From Olivibacter sp. XZL3 (GTDB taxonomy: Bacteria; Bacteroidota; Bacteroidia; Sphingobacteriales; Sphingobacteriaceae), in NCBI RefSeq assembly GCF_004368405.1, contig NZ_SBJH01000042.1, positions 1-64,000 on the forward strand: a stretch of DNA of 64,000 nucleotides, written 5' to 3'. Within the stretch, counting starts at the first letter, position 1. Each line of letters starts with the position of its first letter. Below are positions 55,531 to 64,000 of the stretch, in pieces. The position numbers and the translations under genes are program-made. Under the pieces are notes generated by a model, which saw only the letters and a list, made by a program, of their open reading frames with translations, was not told the origin of the DNA and searched no databases.

Positions 55531-56235
55531 ATGAATAGGCTCGATGTGCTCAACATGATTATCAAACAAAAGAAGGCTAAAACGTACCTCGAGATCGGTG
55601 TACAAACCGGCACCGTTATATCCAAAATACAGTGTTCACGTAAAATAGGTGTCGATCCCGAGTTTTTATTCAGCCTTCCCCTAAAAATAAAACGACTGTT
55701 AGGGCTCGTCAAATTTGAAACCTACGAATACACCAGCGACTATTTTTTTGAGCATTTGGCGAAGACTGTATTGAAAGACGGGGTGGATGTTGCCCTGGTG
55801 GACGGCCTACACACCTATGAGCAATCGAAGCGCGATGTAGAGAACTGCTTAAGCTATCTTAACGAGGGAGGCATCATTGTTATGCACGATTGTAACCCTT
55901 TGAACGAGGCGGCTGCCTATACGATTAAAGAACATTTCAACGAAGTGCGGGAAAAAGTGAAGAATTGGGATTTACCCGGATGGCAGGGCCAATGGAATGG
56001 CGATGTCTGGAAAACGGTAGCTGATTTGCTGGTTACGCGCCCGGATTTGACGGTGTTTACGCTGGACATGGACTATGGCCTCGGCGTGGTTACCAGAGGC
56101 AAGAGAAGCATCGATATACCTTTTTCCATTGCCGAAATACAGCAAGGCGATTATGCTTTTTTTGAAAAAAACCGCAAGCAGCTTCTAAACCTGAAACATC
56201 CGAAATTTATCAAGGAATTTATCGGGATCGCTTAA
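55531..56235 (+). CDS. Class I SAM-dependent methyltransferase (Methyltransf_24-like)
   Basis: A 234-residue protein. The SAM site is TYLEIGVQTGTVISKIQ; VDVALVDGLHTYEQSKRDVE and GGIIVMHDCNPLNEAA follow, which is the small-molecule/sugar methyltransferase pattern seen in polysaccharide clusters. ATG 55531 was chosen over an in-frame GTG two codons earlier. Its last 17 bases overlap the end of the convergent flippase gene. Probable methylation of an O-antigen or capsule sugar; substrate inferred only. Confidence 0.85.
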   Translation: MNRLDVLNMIIKQKKAKTYLEIGVQTGTVISKIQCSRKIGVDPEFLFSLPLKIKRLLGLVKFETYEYTSDYFFEHLAKTVLKDGVDVALVDGLHTYEQSKRDVENCLSYLNEGGIIVMHDCNPLNEAAAYTIKEHFNEVREKVKNWDLPGWQGQWNGDVWKTVADLLVTRPDLTVFTLDMDYGLGVVTRGKRSIDIPFSIAEIQQGDYAFFEKNRKQLLNLKHPKFIKEFIGIA

Positions 56236-57700
56236 GGCGAGCGATCACGTCGCTGATCATTTCGTTGATGTCGGTGGAGAGCTTAAGGACATAAACCATC
56301 CCTCCGTACAATAAGGAAATAAGTCCGCCGCGAATCAAGGTATCTACATACAGGTTCTGTTGAACCGGCAGTAGGGTGCTGCCCCAATACACGAGTGCTC
56401 CAACCGCAATGACTAGCAAATTGTTGATGGTAAACGGTTGCAGTTTGAATTTTAGCAGGATAAACAGACACCTCGAGAGATTGAATACAAACATCGTCAG
56501 CGCGGAGGCCATCGCCGCTCCGGTGATACCATACTTCGGAATAAAGAGCAAGTTACTTCCGATGGTTAAGCCAACCAGAGCGAGATAGAAGAAAGAGTCG
56601 TATCGATAATAGCGGGAAGTAGCCAATATAACCGCATTGACACCCGTAAAAGCATCGAATAAATTCGCTAAACCAATAAAGAACACAACATATACTCCAT
56701 GTACGTATTCCGGAGGAAGTATCTTCAAGACATTGTGTATATTAGCCCATACCGCGATGAACAGAAATAGTGCGACAATCGATTGGTTGATGCAGCTTTT
56801 TCTATACACTGTTTGGATATTATCCATATCCTTTCGAATCCACGATTCAGCTATCACCGTATAGGCAATGCTGTACAAGCTCCGGGTGGGCAAAGCAATG
56901 ATGATCCCGAAAGAGGCGGCAATGCTATAAATTCCGGTATCTCCCAAGCCAAAATAACTGTTCACCATGTAACGATCAATATTGTCGACCAATAACGGAG
57001 ACGCGCCGGTTAAGATGCCGAAGAGGCAAAGGCTGATTAAGTTCCTTCGGATGTCTTTATTTAAAAAGGCGAGCTTCGGTTTAAGTGAAAAATTTCCTTT
57101 TCTGACTAAGCGAATCACCATTAATACCATCGGCATTAAATTGACCGATAGCCAAAGCCACATGAAGGATTGAAAGTCCAATACACGGAATAGCAATAAA
57201 ACCACACATAATAAGATCAACACCTTAAGCGTGAACTCGCGTATGAGCCTCCCGGCCGCAGCGTCGTATAAAAGCCTGGAATATAAATCGAATACGTTAA
57301 AGTAGAGATTGGCGAAGGTGAGCGGGATCAGATACCAATAGTAATTGCGAAAAAGGTTATTATCTTGAGACTTCTGACTTATAATCAACTCTTTAAACTG
57401 ATAAGCCCCTATAACAAATAAGATAAAGCCGATAAGAGAAACCACACAAGCTAAGAACAAATAGCCGTTATGCTTGTTCTTTTCATTCCGGAAATAGGGA
57501 AAATAGCGGGCAGTGGCATTAAAGCCGAGAATTGCGAACTGGGCAAATATCATGGAAAAGGAAGTAAGGATATTGATAAGCCCTACCTGATCTGCACTTA
57601 ATACCTTGGTTAAAATAAAGGTATTGGTCACAAAGCCTATAAAAACACCGATATAAGAAAAGAACGTGCCTTTAATAGTCTGTTGCTTAATAATACCCAT
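56219..57700 (-). CDS. Polysaccharide flippase / oligosaccharide repeat transporter (Wzx-like)
   Basis: A 493-residue integral membrane protein with about 14 hydrophobic segments. It starts IKQQTIKGTFFSYIGVFIGF and contains LFNILTSFSMIFAQFAILGF-type segments (INILTSFSMIFAQFAIL) typical of the MATE/Wzx superfamily. A basic tail ends the protein (IARLKRSR). It would flip lipid-linked glycans across the inner membrane. Divergent from the glycosyltransferase cluster (48 bases between starts) and convergent with the methyltransferase, whose end it overlaps. Confidence 0.88.
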   Translation of the reverse strand: MGIIKQQTIKGTFFSYIGVFIGFVTNTFILTKVLSADQVGLINILTSFSMIFAQFAILGFNATARYFPYFRNEKNKHNGYLFLACVVSLIGFILFVIGAYQFKELIISQKSQDNNLFRNYYWYLIPLTFANLYFNVFDLYSRLLYDAAAGRLIREFTLKVLILLCVVLLLFRVLDFQSFMWLWLSVNLMPMVLMVIRLVRKGNFSLKPKLAFLNKDIRRNLISLCLFGILTGASPLLVDNIDRYMVNSYFGLGDTGIYSIAASFGIIIALPTRSLYSIAYTVIAESWIRKDMDNIQTVYRKSCINQSIVALFLFIAVWANIHNVLKILPPEYVHGVYVVFFIGLANLFDAFTGVNAVILATSRYYRYDSFFYLALVGLTIGSNLLFIPKYGITGAAMASALTMFVFNLSRCLFILLKFKLQPFTINNLLVIAVGALVYWGSTLLPVQQNLYVDTLIRGGLISLLYGGMVYVLKLSTDINEMISDVIARLKRSR

Positions 57701-57748
57701 TTTGAATTGCGATTTCTGTTTATCTATTGTAAACTTGCATAAAATAAG

Positions 57749-58762
57749 ATGACAAAGATAGCATATAATGTTTGTGTGTTAACCGTAACCTATGGAAAGA
57801 GATGGGCTTTTTTAAAACAAATATTAGATCGTGTTTTGTCATTTAAAAACGTAGTGGATATCATTGTGGTTGACAATGCCGCTGATTATGACCTGAGAAG
57901 TAAAATAAATCAGCTGGGCGTCTCCACCATATCCCTTCTTCAACAGACAGAAAATATCGGCTCCGCTGGCGGGTATAAAGCTGGCTTAACCCATTTTGTT
58001 TCTCATTCGACAGCAGATTTCGTCTGGCTATTGGATGATGACAACCTACCGGATGAAGACGCTTTGGAACACTTAATGCGTGCCTGGCCCACTATTCCGC
58101 TGGCTGAAGACCAAAAGGCCTTATGTAGTTTGCGAACAGATCGCAAAAATCATATACGGATTGCAAAGGGAGCCGATCCGTATCAGTATTATTTAGTGCC
58201 TGATAATTTCATGGGCTTCCATCTGTTCCGGATTTTAAGCAACCAGTATCGCAAGTGGGACGAAAAGAAAAATCACCAGCAAGCAGCGCCATTGCGTGCA
58301 GCTAAGCTTCCCTATGTACCTTATGGCGGACTATACCTGCATAAAAGCTTGCTGCAGTTAATTGGCTATCCGGACGAACAGTTATTTGTTTATGTGGACG
58401 ATTCGGAATACACTTACCGGATAACCGACCATGGAGGCGAAATCTGGCTGATTCCGGCCAGCAAGATCAAAGACGTGGATACTTCACAAGGAATTCACTA
58501 TAAACGTCGCTTCTGGCGGTCGGCCATATTGGATTTATGGAATTTCCGCACTTTTTACCAAGTAAGAAATCGCCTTTACTTTTATTCGCGCCATGCTATA
58601 AAAAATAGATTTATTTTTGCCATTAATAAATGGTTATATATGACGGGGCATTACTTTATCAGTATACTTACTGGAAAAGGGACCGCCTACAAGGAATTCA
58701 AAAAAGCAGTTGCAGACGGACTGGCGGGACGGCTCGGTAAAAAAGAAGACCTTATCAATTGA
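57749..58762 (+). CDS. Family 2 glycosyltransferase
   Basis: A 337-residue GT-A enzyme. N-terminal strand VCVLTVTYGKRW, nucleotide-binding acidic residues in VDIIVVDNAADYD, and the metal-binding DDDN in DFVWLLDDDNLPDEDALEHL. GGLYLHKSLLQLIGYPDEQL and VYVDDSEYTYRITDHGG are in the GlfT/rhamnosyltransferase style. A near-consensus -7 box TAAACTTG lies 11 bases upstream (57730-57737). First of four same-strand genes ending at 61177. Confidence 0.9.
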   Translation: MTKIAYNVCVLTVTYGKRWAFLKQILDRVLSFKNVVDIIVVDNAADYDLRSKINQLGVSTISLLQQTENIGSAGGYKAGLTHFVSHSTADFVWLLDDDNLPDEDALEHLMRAWPTIPLAEDQKALCSLRTDRKNHIRIAKGADPYQYYLVPDNFMGFHLFRILSNQYRKWDEKKNHQQAAPLRAAKLPYVPYGGLYLHKSLLQLIGYPDEQLFVYVDDSEYTYRITDHGGEIWLIPASKIKDVDTSQGIHYKRRFWRSAILDLWNFRTFYQVRNRLYFYSRHAIKNRFIFAINKWLYMTGHYFISILTGKGTAYKEFKKAVADGLAGRLGKKEDLIN

Positions 58763-58769
58763 TGACAGT

Positions 58770-59699
58770 ATGCAAAATCCAGCACCCATTGCTTTATTCG
58801 TTTATAATCGACCGGAACATATGCGTCGAACGCTGAAGTATCTTCAAGATAATTTGTTAGCGGCAGATAGCCGCTTATTTATTTTCTCGGATGCGGCAGC
58901 GCATACGGCGGACGAAGAAAAGGTAAACCAGGTCCGCGCCCTCGCTAAGCAAACTGCCGGCTTTAAATCGGTCCGATTGATTGAACGAGAAGAAAACATG
59001 GGTTTAGCGCAATCCATTATACAAGGCGTTACGCAACTCGTAAACGAATACGGAAAGGTAATCGTGTTTGAAGACGATCTTTTGAGTTCTCCCCATGCCC
59101 TCACCTATTTTAATGAGGCCTTGCAACGATACGAACAGGCGGAAAAGGTCATGCAGGTTGCGGCCTATATGTTTCCGTTAACAGGAAGGGACACCTTACC
59201 GGAAACCTTTTTCCTCCGCTCCATCAGCAGTTGGGGCTGGGCGACCTGGGCGCGTGCGTGGAAACATTTCGAAGCGGATATCGATAAGCTGTATGCACAG
59301 TTCGACGTGGAAAAAATCCATTGTTTTACGGTGGATGGTACCATGAAAAACTACTGGAAACAGTTGCTCGACTTTAAAAATGGTAAAAACGATTCGTGGG
59401 CTATCCGGTGGCATGCATCAGTTTTTCTGCAAGCAGGACTGGTATTATATCCTGCAAAATCGTTGATTGAAAACATCGGCCATGATGGCAGCGGTGTCCA
59501 TTCCATTATAGAAGACAGCTATCGGGTGCATCCCTCCAGAACGCCGGTCTCGACCTTTCCCGATACCATACAAGAAGATCCAAGAGCCTTAGCGGCTGTG
59601 AAAGACTTCTATAGACACCGGAAAGGCACTTGGATCAAGCGGGGGCGGAAATTTATTACCAACCAATGGTTCAAACTAAAAAAAAGGCTTGCTAAATGA
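58770..59699 (+). CDS. Glycosyltransferase of the nucleotide-sugar GT-A type
   Basis: A 309-residue enzyme. ATG 58770 begins MQNPAPIALFVYNRPEHMRR; an earlier in-frame start would overlap the previous gene. A variant acidic motif VIVFEDDLLSSPHALTYFNE carries the metal-binding DD. The SISSWGWATWARAWKHFEAD block is characteristic of a group often labelled sugar transferase in capsule loci. Seven bases after the first GT, and overlapping the next gene by four. Confidence 0.85.
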   Translation: MQNPAPIALFVYNRPEHMRRTLKYLQDNLLAADSRLFIFSDAAAHTADEEKVNQVRALAKQTAGFKSVRLIEREENMGLAQSIIQGVTQLVNEYGKVIVFEDDLLSSPHALTYFNEALQRYEQAEKVMQVAAYMFPLTGRDTLPETFFLRSISSWGWATWARAWKHFEADIDKLYAQFDVEKIHCFTVDGTMKNYWKQLLDFKNGKNDSWAIRWHASVFLQAGLVLYPAKSLIENIGHDGSGVHSIIEDSYRVHPSRTPVSTFPDTIQEDPRALAAVKDFYRHRKGTWIKRGRKFITNQWFKLKKRLAK

Positions 59700-60397
59700 A
59701 GATTGCCGTCGTTATTCCTTTGTATAAGGAACTTGCAGAGCCAGACGAAAAATATGCCTTCTGGCAATGTGCAGAAGTGTTAGCGGCCTATCCTATTATC
59801 TTGGCGGCGCCGCAATCGCTCAACACGACCTACTACGAACACCTTACCGATAAAAAGTTGGTCATACAGCGATTCGACGATTCATTTTTTAAAAGCGTAA
59901 CGGGCTATAGCAGGTTACTCACGGGTAAGCATTTTTACGAAGCGTTCAGCACATACGATTATATTTTAATTTACCAGCTGGATGCCTGGGTATTTCGCGA
60001 TGATCTGTTGACTTGGGCTCAAAAAGGATACGATTATATCGGCGCGCCTTGGTTGGAGGCTCCGCCGATCAGCGCCGGCAAAAAGCCTATTATCAACCTG
60101 TCCAAACGTTTAGTCAACCGCGTAGGAAATGGCGGTTTATCACTGCGCAAAATTAAGAGCCATATAAAATGGAGCCCATGGGCCAGTGTTGTGTTTAAGC
60201 TTCTCCCAAAAAACGAAGACATGATCTGGACCTTGTTTGTTCCCTTTAAAAAGCCGCGTGCAGCCGAGGCGCTGCTTTTTGCGTTTGAACGGAATCCCCG
60301 ACAATCGTATGCCATCACAAACGGCCGACTACCCTTCGGTTGCCATGCATGGCAAAAGTATCAGCCCGACTTTTGGCGACCATTCATTAAAAAATAA
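59696..60397 (+). CDS. DUF5672 family protein, probable glycosyltransferase-like
   Basis: A 233-residue protein in the DUF5672 pattern: KIAVVIPLYKELAEPDEKYA, FDDSFFKSVTGYSRLL, ILIYQLDAWVFRDDLLTW, and VGNGGLSLRKIKSHIKW. The DxD-like LDAWVF in place of a canonical metal motif and the surface-polysaccharide context suggest sugar transfer, not proven. Coupled to the previous gene by the ATGA overlap. Confidence 0.85.
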   Translation: MKIAVVIPLYKELAEPDEKYAFWQCAEVLAAYPIILAAPQSLNTTYYEHLTDKKLVIQRFDDSFFKSVTGYSRLLTGKHFYEAFSTYDYILIYQLDAWVFRDDLLTWAQKGYDYIGAPWLEAPPISAGKKPIINLSKRLVNRVGNGGLSLRKIKSHIKWSPWASVVFKLLPKNEDMIWTLFVPFKKPRAAEALLFAFERNPRQSYAITNGRLPFGCHAWQKYQPDFWRPFIKK

Positions 60398-60403
60398 GGA
60401 TTC

Positions 60404-61177
60404 ATGGCTTCAGCAGACACCAGCAATTTTTTACCGACATTAAGCGTCATAACGGTTGTTTACAACAATGTGCGGGATATCGAACGGACAATCCGCTCAG
60501 TACTGGCGCAAAACTACCCAAACATAGAGTATATCGTAATAGATGGCGGCTCAACCGATGGAACCTTAAAAATCGTGGATCAATACAAAACACGTATTTC
60601 AAAAGTAGTTAGTGAACGAGATAAGGGGATTTATGATGCGATGAATAAAGGAATCCGTTTGGCTACGGGCGACTACCTTTTATTCATGAACTCGGGAGAC
60701 GAAATTTACGCGCCTGATACGGTAAGCAATGTTTTCTCCTCCCAAGCTTTGGCCGATATTTATTATGGCGAAACGGAAATGATCAATGAACAAGGGGAAA
60801 GCCTGGGCCGAAGACGCCATAAGACCCCGCAACATTTTACCTGGAAAAGCTTTAAATATGGCATGTCCATTAGTCATCAGGCCATTTACATTAAGAAATC
60901 GCTTGTAGAACCTTACAACGAAACCTATCAGTTAAGTGCTGATATCGACTGGATTTTAACCGCAGCAAAAAAAGCCAAAACGATTGTAAACACCCATCAA
61001 TATGTAGCAAAATATCTGGTAGGTGGATTGTCCAAGAAAAGACACTGGCAAAGCTTGAAAGAACGCTTTCGCATTTTTACCAAACACTATGGTCTTCTTC
61101 CAAACCTCTTTAACCACGGAGTTGTCGCTTTCAATTTGCTATGGTATTATCTGCTCCATGGTAAAACCAACGATTAA
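60404..61177 (+). CDS. Family 2 glycosyltransferase (WcaA-like)
   Basis: A 257-residue GT-A enzyme. LSVITVVYNNVRDIERTIRS, IEYIVIDGGSTDGTL, the DKGIYDAMNKGIRLATGDYL block and NSGDEIYAPDTV contain the two acidic motifs. ISHQAIYIKKSLV and the QLSADIDWILTAAK region complete the family. Six bases after DUF5672. It ends tail-to-tail with YfhO, 24 bases away. Confidence 0.92.
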   Translation: MASADTSNFLPTLSVITVVYNNVRDIERTIRSVLAQNYPNIEYIVIDGGSTDGTLKIVDQYKTRISKVVSERDKGIYDAMNKGIRLATGDYLLFMNSGDEIYAPDTVSNVFSSQALADIYYGETEMINEQGESLGRRRHKTPQHFTWKSFKYGMSISHQAIYIKKSLVEPYNETYQLSADIDWILTAAKKAKTIVNTHQYVAKYLVGGLSKKRHWQSLKERFRIFTKHYGLLPNLFNHGVVAFNLLWYYLLHGKTND

Positions 61178-61201
61178 AAGAAATGGAGGGGCGGTGACTC
61201 T

Positions 61202-63652
61202 CTAAACCTTGCTCCCTTCCTTTCGCTCTTTCCAGATAGCTAAGCCTAAGCCCAGTACAAGGATTATCGATGCGATCAGTGAGATATTTTCACCCATATA
61301 GTAAGATTGCGGCTCAAATTTAAACTCCACCTTATGATTGCCGCCCGGCAGTTGGGCCGCGCGAAGCACATAATCAGCTCTCAAGATCGGTATCTCTTGT
61401 CCGTCTACAAAAGCTTTCCACCCTTTATCATACCAAATCTCAGAAAATACAGCCATTACGTCGTTAGGCGCGGTGTACTCATAAACTAAATGGTCCGGAC
61501 GATAGTCTGTCAGCTCAATACTTGCGTTTCTTGGTGACCCCAATCGCTTTTCATCGATTTTGTCTTTAAATTCCTGATGAATAAAGGCCTCTTTCTTCGG
61601 ATCGAAGCTATCGATGGCATTCATCTCTTCCTCGTTGCTTTTAACGAAAGTCACACGATCAACAAACCAAGCATTACCGGCTGCTTTATCTCGCCGTTGA
61701 ATGCTTTGTGAAGTCCCCTCCCGATTATTAGTGATGAGGTAACGCGTGTTCAACATGTCGAGTACATCCTCGTTAATGGATTTGGAGAACTGCCTTTCCA
61801 ACAGCTCTTGATAGCGCATGAGCTTAGCGGCATGGTATCCGCCGATGTTTTTGTGGAAATACGAAGGAGTTGCGTTATTGAAAGGGTCAACCGTTAAGTC
61901 TAGCACCCGATATTCTTTATCCTTATCCATGAGGATCAAGTTATCCACTTCACGGGGCTTAAAGAAAGACTGCTCTAAACGTTCTTTTTCTACAAAGCTA
62001 TCCTTGTTGAGGTACCTGCGGTCGACCCCCCAAAGATCGATTAAAATGATAATTCCTACAACGACAATTGCCGTTTTCGCCGTCAGCTTGCCTTTTGCCA
62101 GCAACCAAACGGTACCGGCCGTTAACAGGATGAATAGCAATGAACGGAAGGCATCACTTCGCGCTAGATCCGTCCGATCTTCGATCAAGGCGCGTCCCAA
62201 AGATTGCGCAAACCCATTGTCCTGCATCTGTTGGGAAATCGATTGGATAAGCTGTTGGTGATTGCTTGCCTGAAAGCTAAAGAACAAGTCGGGCAATACC
62301 CATACCAACAAGGAAATGCCGCCAACGATCGCCAAAGAATAGATTATCTTTTTATCCAATTTTTCGATCGCTTTTCCTTTGCGGATGATTTCGTCGATAG
62401 CGATAATAGCTAATATTGGAACGAGGAAAGAAGCGACCACTAAGGTAGACTCAACCGCCCTGAATTTATTGTACAAGGGGAAGTAATCGAAAAACAAGTC
62501 GGAAACAAAAGAGAAGTGCCGGCCCCAGGATAGCACAATGCTCAATAAGGTTGCCGACAAGATCCACCATTTGATTCGGCTTTGTACGACAAATAGGCCC
62601 AAAACAAACAGGAATATCACCGCCGCCCCAAAGTACCAAGGTCCGGAAGTCATGGGCTTATCGCCCCAATACACGAGCCCGGCCGTTTGATCGGCACTAA
62701 ACCCCCTGCTCCCTAGCAATTTGACGGTGTTAGAGTTTTCGTCGAAATTACTTTGCGTAGCGCCACCATAAACGTTGGGAATTAAAAAGGTAATACTTTC
62801 TCCAACCCCTTGACTCCATTGGTAAGCATATTCCTTGCTCACTCCTTGTTGCGCGGAGCCTTTTGTTTCGGAGGTAATATTGGATTTACCCCGGATCGAT
62901 TCTTTTGAATATTCGTAGGTGGTCCATAACAATCCGGCATTAACGCCTAAAGCTATGACACCTGCAATTGCCATAAAGCCAATCGACTTAAGAAAAGCCG
63001 GCGCTTTTTTCGCCTTTATAGCATGATACAGCTCGATACCTACCAAGATCAGTAAGGCTATAAAAAGATAATAGGTTACCTGGATATGGTTAAAGCGTAT
63101 CTCTAAGGCGAGCGATAATGCCAAGATAGATCCTCCCAAGAGATTTTTACCGCGGAAGCAAAGCAGCATACCCGCCACTACCGGAGCGAATAAGGCAATG
63201 GCATAGGCCTTATTGGCATGGCCCGCTTCGATATAAATAAAATTGTAGGACGTAAAGGCGAAAGCGACGGCTCCCACCGCAGCCAGCCAGGGCCTCACGC
63301 CAAGCACATTCAATAACAAATAGGCCCCTAGCAAATACAACAGCACCACATCCACGGGATATGGAAGCGCTCCTTTTAGGCCAGCCATGATGTGTGTTCC
63401 GATATTTTTAGGATAAGACACCCATATCTGATAGGAAGGCATGCCTCCGAACATCGAATTTGTCCAAAGAGGACCTTTACCATCCTTTTCGCGGAAGTCC
63501 ATGATTTCTTTCTGCATGGCTTGCGCTTGGGTGACATCGCTTTGGACAAGCACCTTACCCTGCCAAGCGGGCGCAAAATAGATAAAACAGATAGCGATAA
63601 AGATGCCTATAATGGCAAGATGGGTAGCATTTCGGTTGAACCAATTCTTCAT
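61202..63652 (-). CDS. YfhO-family large membrane protein
   Basis: An 816-residue inner-membrane protein with about 12 or more hydrophobic helices and a large C-terminal soluble domain (about 560-785; YRVLDLTVDPFNNATPSYFH, LMRYQELLERQFSK) before two final helices. The N-terminus contains the usual GT-C-like membrane start. The family is linked to teichoic-acid or exopolysaccharide glycosylation in other bacteria. It lies beside the glycosyltransferase run but on the opposite strand. No strong promoter was identified. Confidence 0.88.
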   Translation of the reverse strand: MKNWFNRNATHLAIIGIFIAICFIYFAPAWQGKVLVQSDVTQAQAMQKEIMDFREKDGKGPLWTNSMFGGMPSYQIWVSYPKNIGTHIMAGLKGALPYPVDVVLLYLLGAYLLLNVLGVRPWLAAVGAVAFAFTSYNFIYIEAGHANKAYAIALFAPVVAGMLLCFRGKNLLGGSILALSLALEIRFNHIQVTYYLFIALLILVGIELYHAIKAKKAPAFLKSIGFMAIAGVIALGVNAGLLWTTYEYSKESIRGKSNITSETKGSAQQGVSKEYAYQWSQGVGESITFLIPNVYGGATQSNFDENSNTVKLLGSRGFSADQTAGLVYWGDKPMTSGPWYFGAAVIFLFVLGLFVVQSRIKWWILSATLLSIVLSWGRHFSFVSDLFFDYFPLYNKFRAVESTLVVASFLVPILAIIAIDEIIRKGKAIEKLDKKIIYSLAIVGGISLLVWVLPDLFFSFQASNHQQLIQSISQQMQDNGFAQSLGRALIEDRTDLARSDAFRSLLFILLTAGTVWLLAKGKLTAKTAIVVVGIIILIDLWGVDRRYLNKDSFVEKERLEQSFFKPREVDNLILMDKDKEYRVLDLTVDPFNNATPSYFHKNIGGYHAAKLMRYQELLERQFSKSINEDVLDMLNTRYLITNNREGTSQSIQRRDKAAGNAWFVDRVTFVKSNEEEMNAIDSFDPKKEAFIHQEFKDKIDEKRLGSPRNASIELTDYRPDHLVYEYTAPNDVMAVFSEIWYDKGWKAFVDGQEIPILRADYVLRAAQLPGGNHKVEFKFEPQSYYMGENISLIASIILVLGLGLAIWKERKEGSKV

Positions 63653-63691
63653 TCTTTTGTATTCTTTGAGCGAAGGTTCAAACCTATTACA

Positions 63692-63737
63692 AAAAAATGA
63701 TATTTCGAACTTTTAAGGGCTCGAAATATCATTTTTT
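63692..63737 (-). terminator. 17-bp perfect hairpin terminator
   Basis: AAAAAATGATATTTCGA (63692-63708) and TCGAAATATCATTTTTT (63721-63737), with a 12-base loop. It lies between the edge gene(s) and the YfhO start and would stop minus-strand transcription from beyond the window. Confidence 0.85.
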
Positions 63738-63750
63738 ATCAATTTATTAT

Positions 63751-63975
63751 CTATAACTTTGAGGCTTGCGGATCTTTGCGCTGAGCTTCGTTCGCCACTT
63801 CCTCACGCAGTTTCTCTTCGGACGGGCTAAAATTTGTTAACGCTCCTTTCAAGAGCGCGTCTTTCCTTGCACCGGGATGCCCTTGTCGAAACGGTCTCAG
63901 TTTAATTGATGGCCTAGAAAGTAGCTTAAGTTTATTTAATCTCTTCGAACTCGACAAACTCTCCGACTCCCCCAT
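63751..63975 (-). CDS. Doubtful 74-codon frame near the right edge
   Basis: A basic 74-residue frame (SKRLNKLKLLSRPSIKLRPF in its first half, EEKLREEVANEAQRK in its second) that stays open to the window edge. It overlaps, in another frame, the end of the more protein-like tail at 63932-64000. It may be a chance frame over repeat-like spacer. Confidence 0.25.
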   Translation of the reverse strand: MGESESLSSSKRLNKLKLLSRPSIKLRPFRQGHPGARKDALLKGALTNFSPSEEKLREEVANEAQRKDPQASKL

Positions 63976-64000
63976 TTGTAGTGGAAGGTTTGTTTTTTGT
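63932..64000 (-). CDS. C-terminal end of an unidentified protein entering from the right edge
   Basis: The minus-strand frame starting at the window edge reads TKNKPSTTNGGVGEFVEFEE and ends IK-stop at 63932-63934. The acidic, non-repetitive end looks like a genuine protein C-terminus, and the terminator at 63692-63737 lies downstream. Family unknown because only 22 residues are visible. Confidence 0.4.
   Translation of the reverse strand, partial: TKNKPSTTNGGVGEFVEFEEIK

Overview
The window looks like chromosomal DNA from a member of the Bacteroidota, most likely family Sphingobacteriaceae (Sphingobacterium / Pedobacter / Olivibacter type). The support is a SusC/SusD pair, DUF4270, DUF6266, DUF5672 and YfhO families, many short-signal lipoproteins, and promoters of the Bacteroidota form TTG-N19..21-TAnnTTTG. 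About 50 protein genes are supported. No rRNA, tRNA, CRISPR array, prophage or complete insertion sequence was seen.

Layout. 0.2-7.2 kb (minus): an unrecognised outer-membrane-type protein, the 2-oxoglutarate dehydrogenase genes sucA-sucB (SucB with two lipoyl domains), and a DASH-type cryptochrome/photolyase. 7.4-9.2 kb (plus): two NAD(P)-binding epimerase-like proteins. 9.2-10.8 kb (minus): two FKBP-like lipoproteins. 11.0-15.8 kb (minus): a TetR-TolC-HlyD-EmrB tripartite efflux operon with a tandem palindrome over its promoter. 16.1-19.3 kb (minus): GYF/RDD, LiaF-like and PspC membrane proteins and an SDR. 19.4-23.2 kb (plus): an MlaE/MlaF ABC pair, an RlmI-like methyltransferase, a DUF6266 protein and an unlisted 43-45 residue membrane protein. 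23.8-38.4 kb: msrA, topoisomerase IV parC and (distant) parE, an M28 peptidase, an aldo/keto reductase, an orphan SusC/SusD pair and an SGNH hydrolase. 38.5-46.9 kb: a cupin, an OmpR/histidine kinase pair, a PIF1-like helicase, an M1 peptidase and a TlpA-like thioredoxin. 47.2-48.6 kb: an Rpn/PD-(D/E)XK-type gene bracketed by a perfect 58-bp direct repeat. 48.6-55.4 kb: panD, panC, a GlgA-like N-domain protein, DUF4270, ispF, a 53-residue Cys-rich membrane protein and typA. 55.5-63.7 kb: a surface-polysaccharide group (methyltransferase, flippase, three glycosyltransferases, DUF5672, YfhO).

The genes are mainly housekeeping and cell-envelope functions; there is no obvious defence island. The most unusual layer is intergenic. 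Several families of short degenerate repeats recur in the spacers. Two 32-bp copies in opposite orientation flank the efflux region and carry perfect -7 boxes. A 35-bp repeat occurs twice. The 58-bp direct repeat brackets the nuclease-like gene. Other points of interest are two probable leaderless genes (panD and the Cys-rich protein), two perfect palindromes in the susC leader, an 11-bp tandem repeat before the DUF6266 gene, and a GlgA-like protein lacking the substrate-binding motif and C-terminal half of the family.
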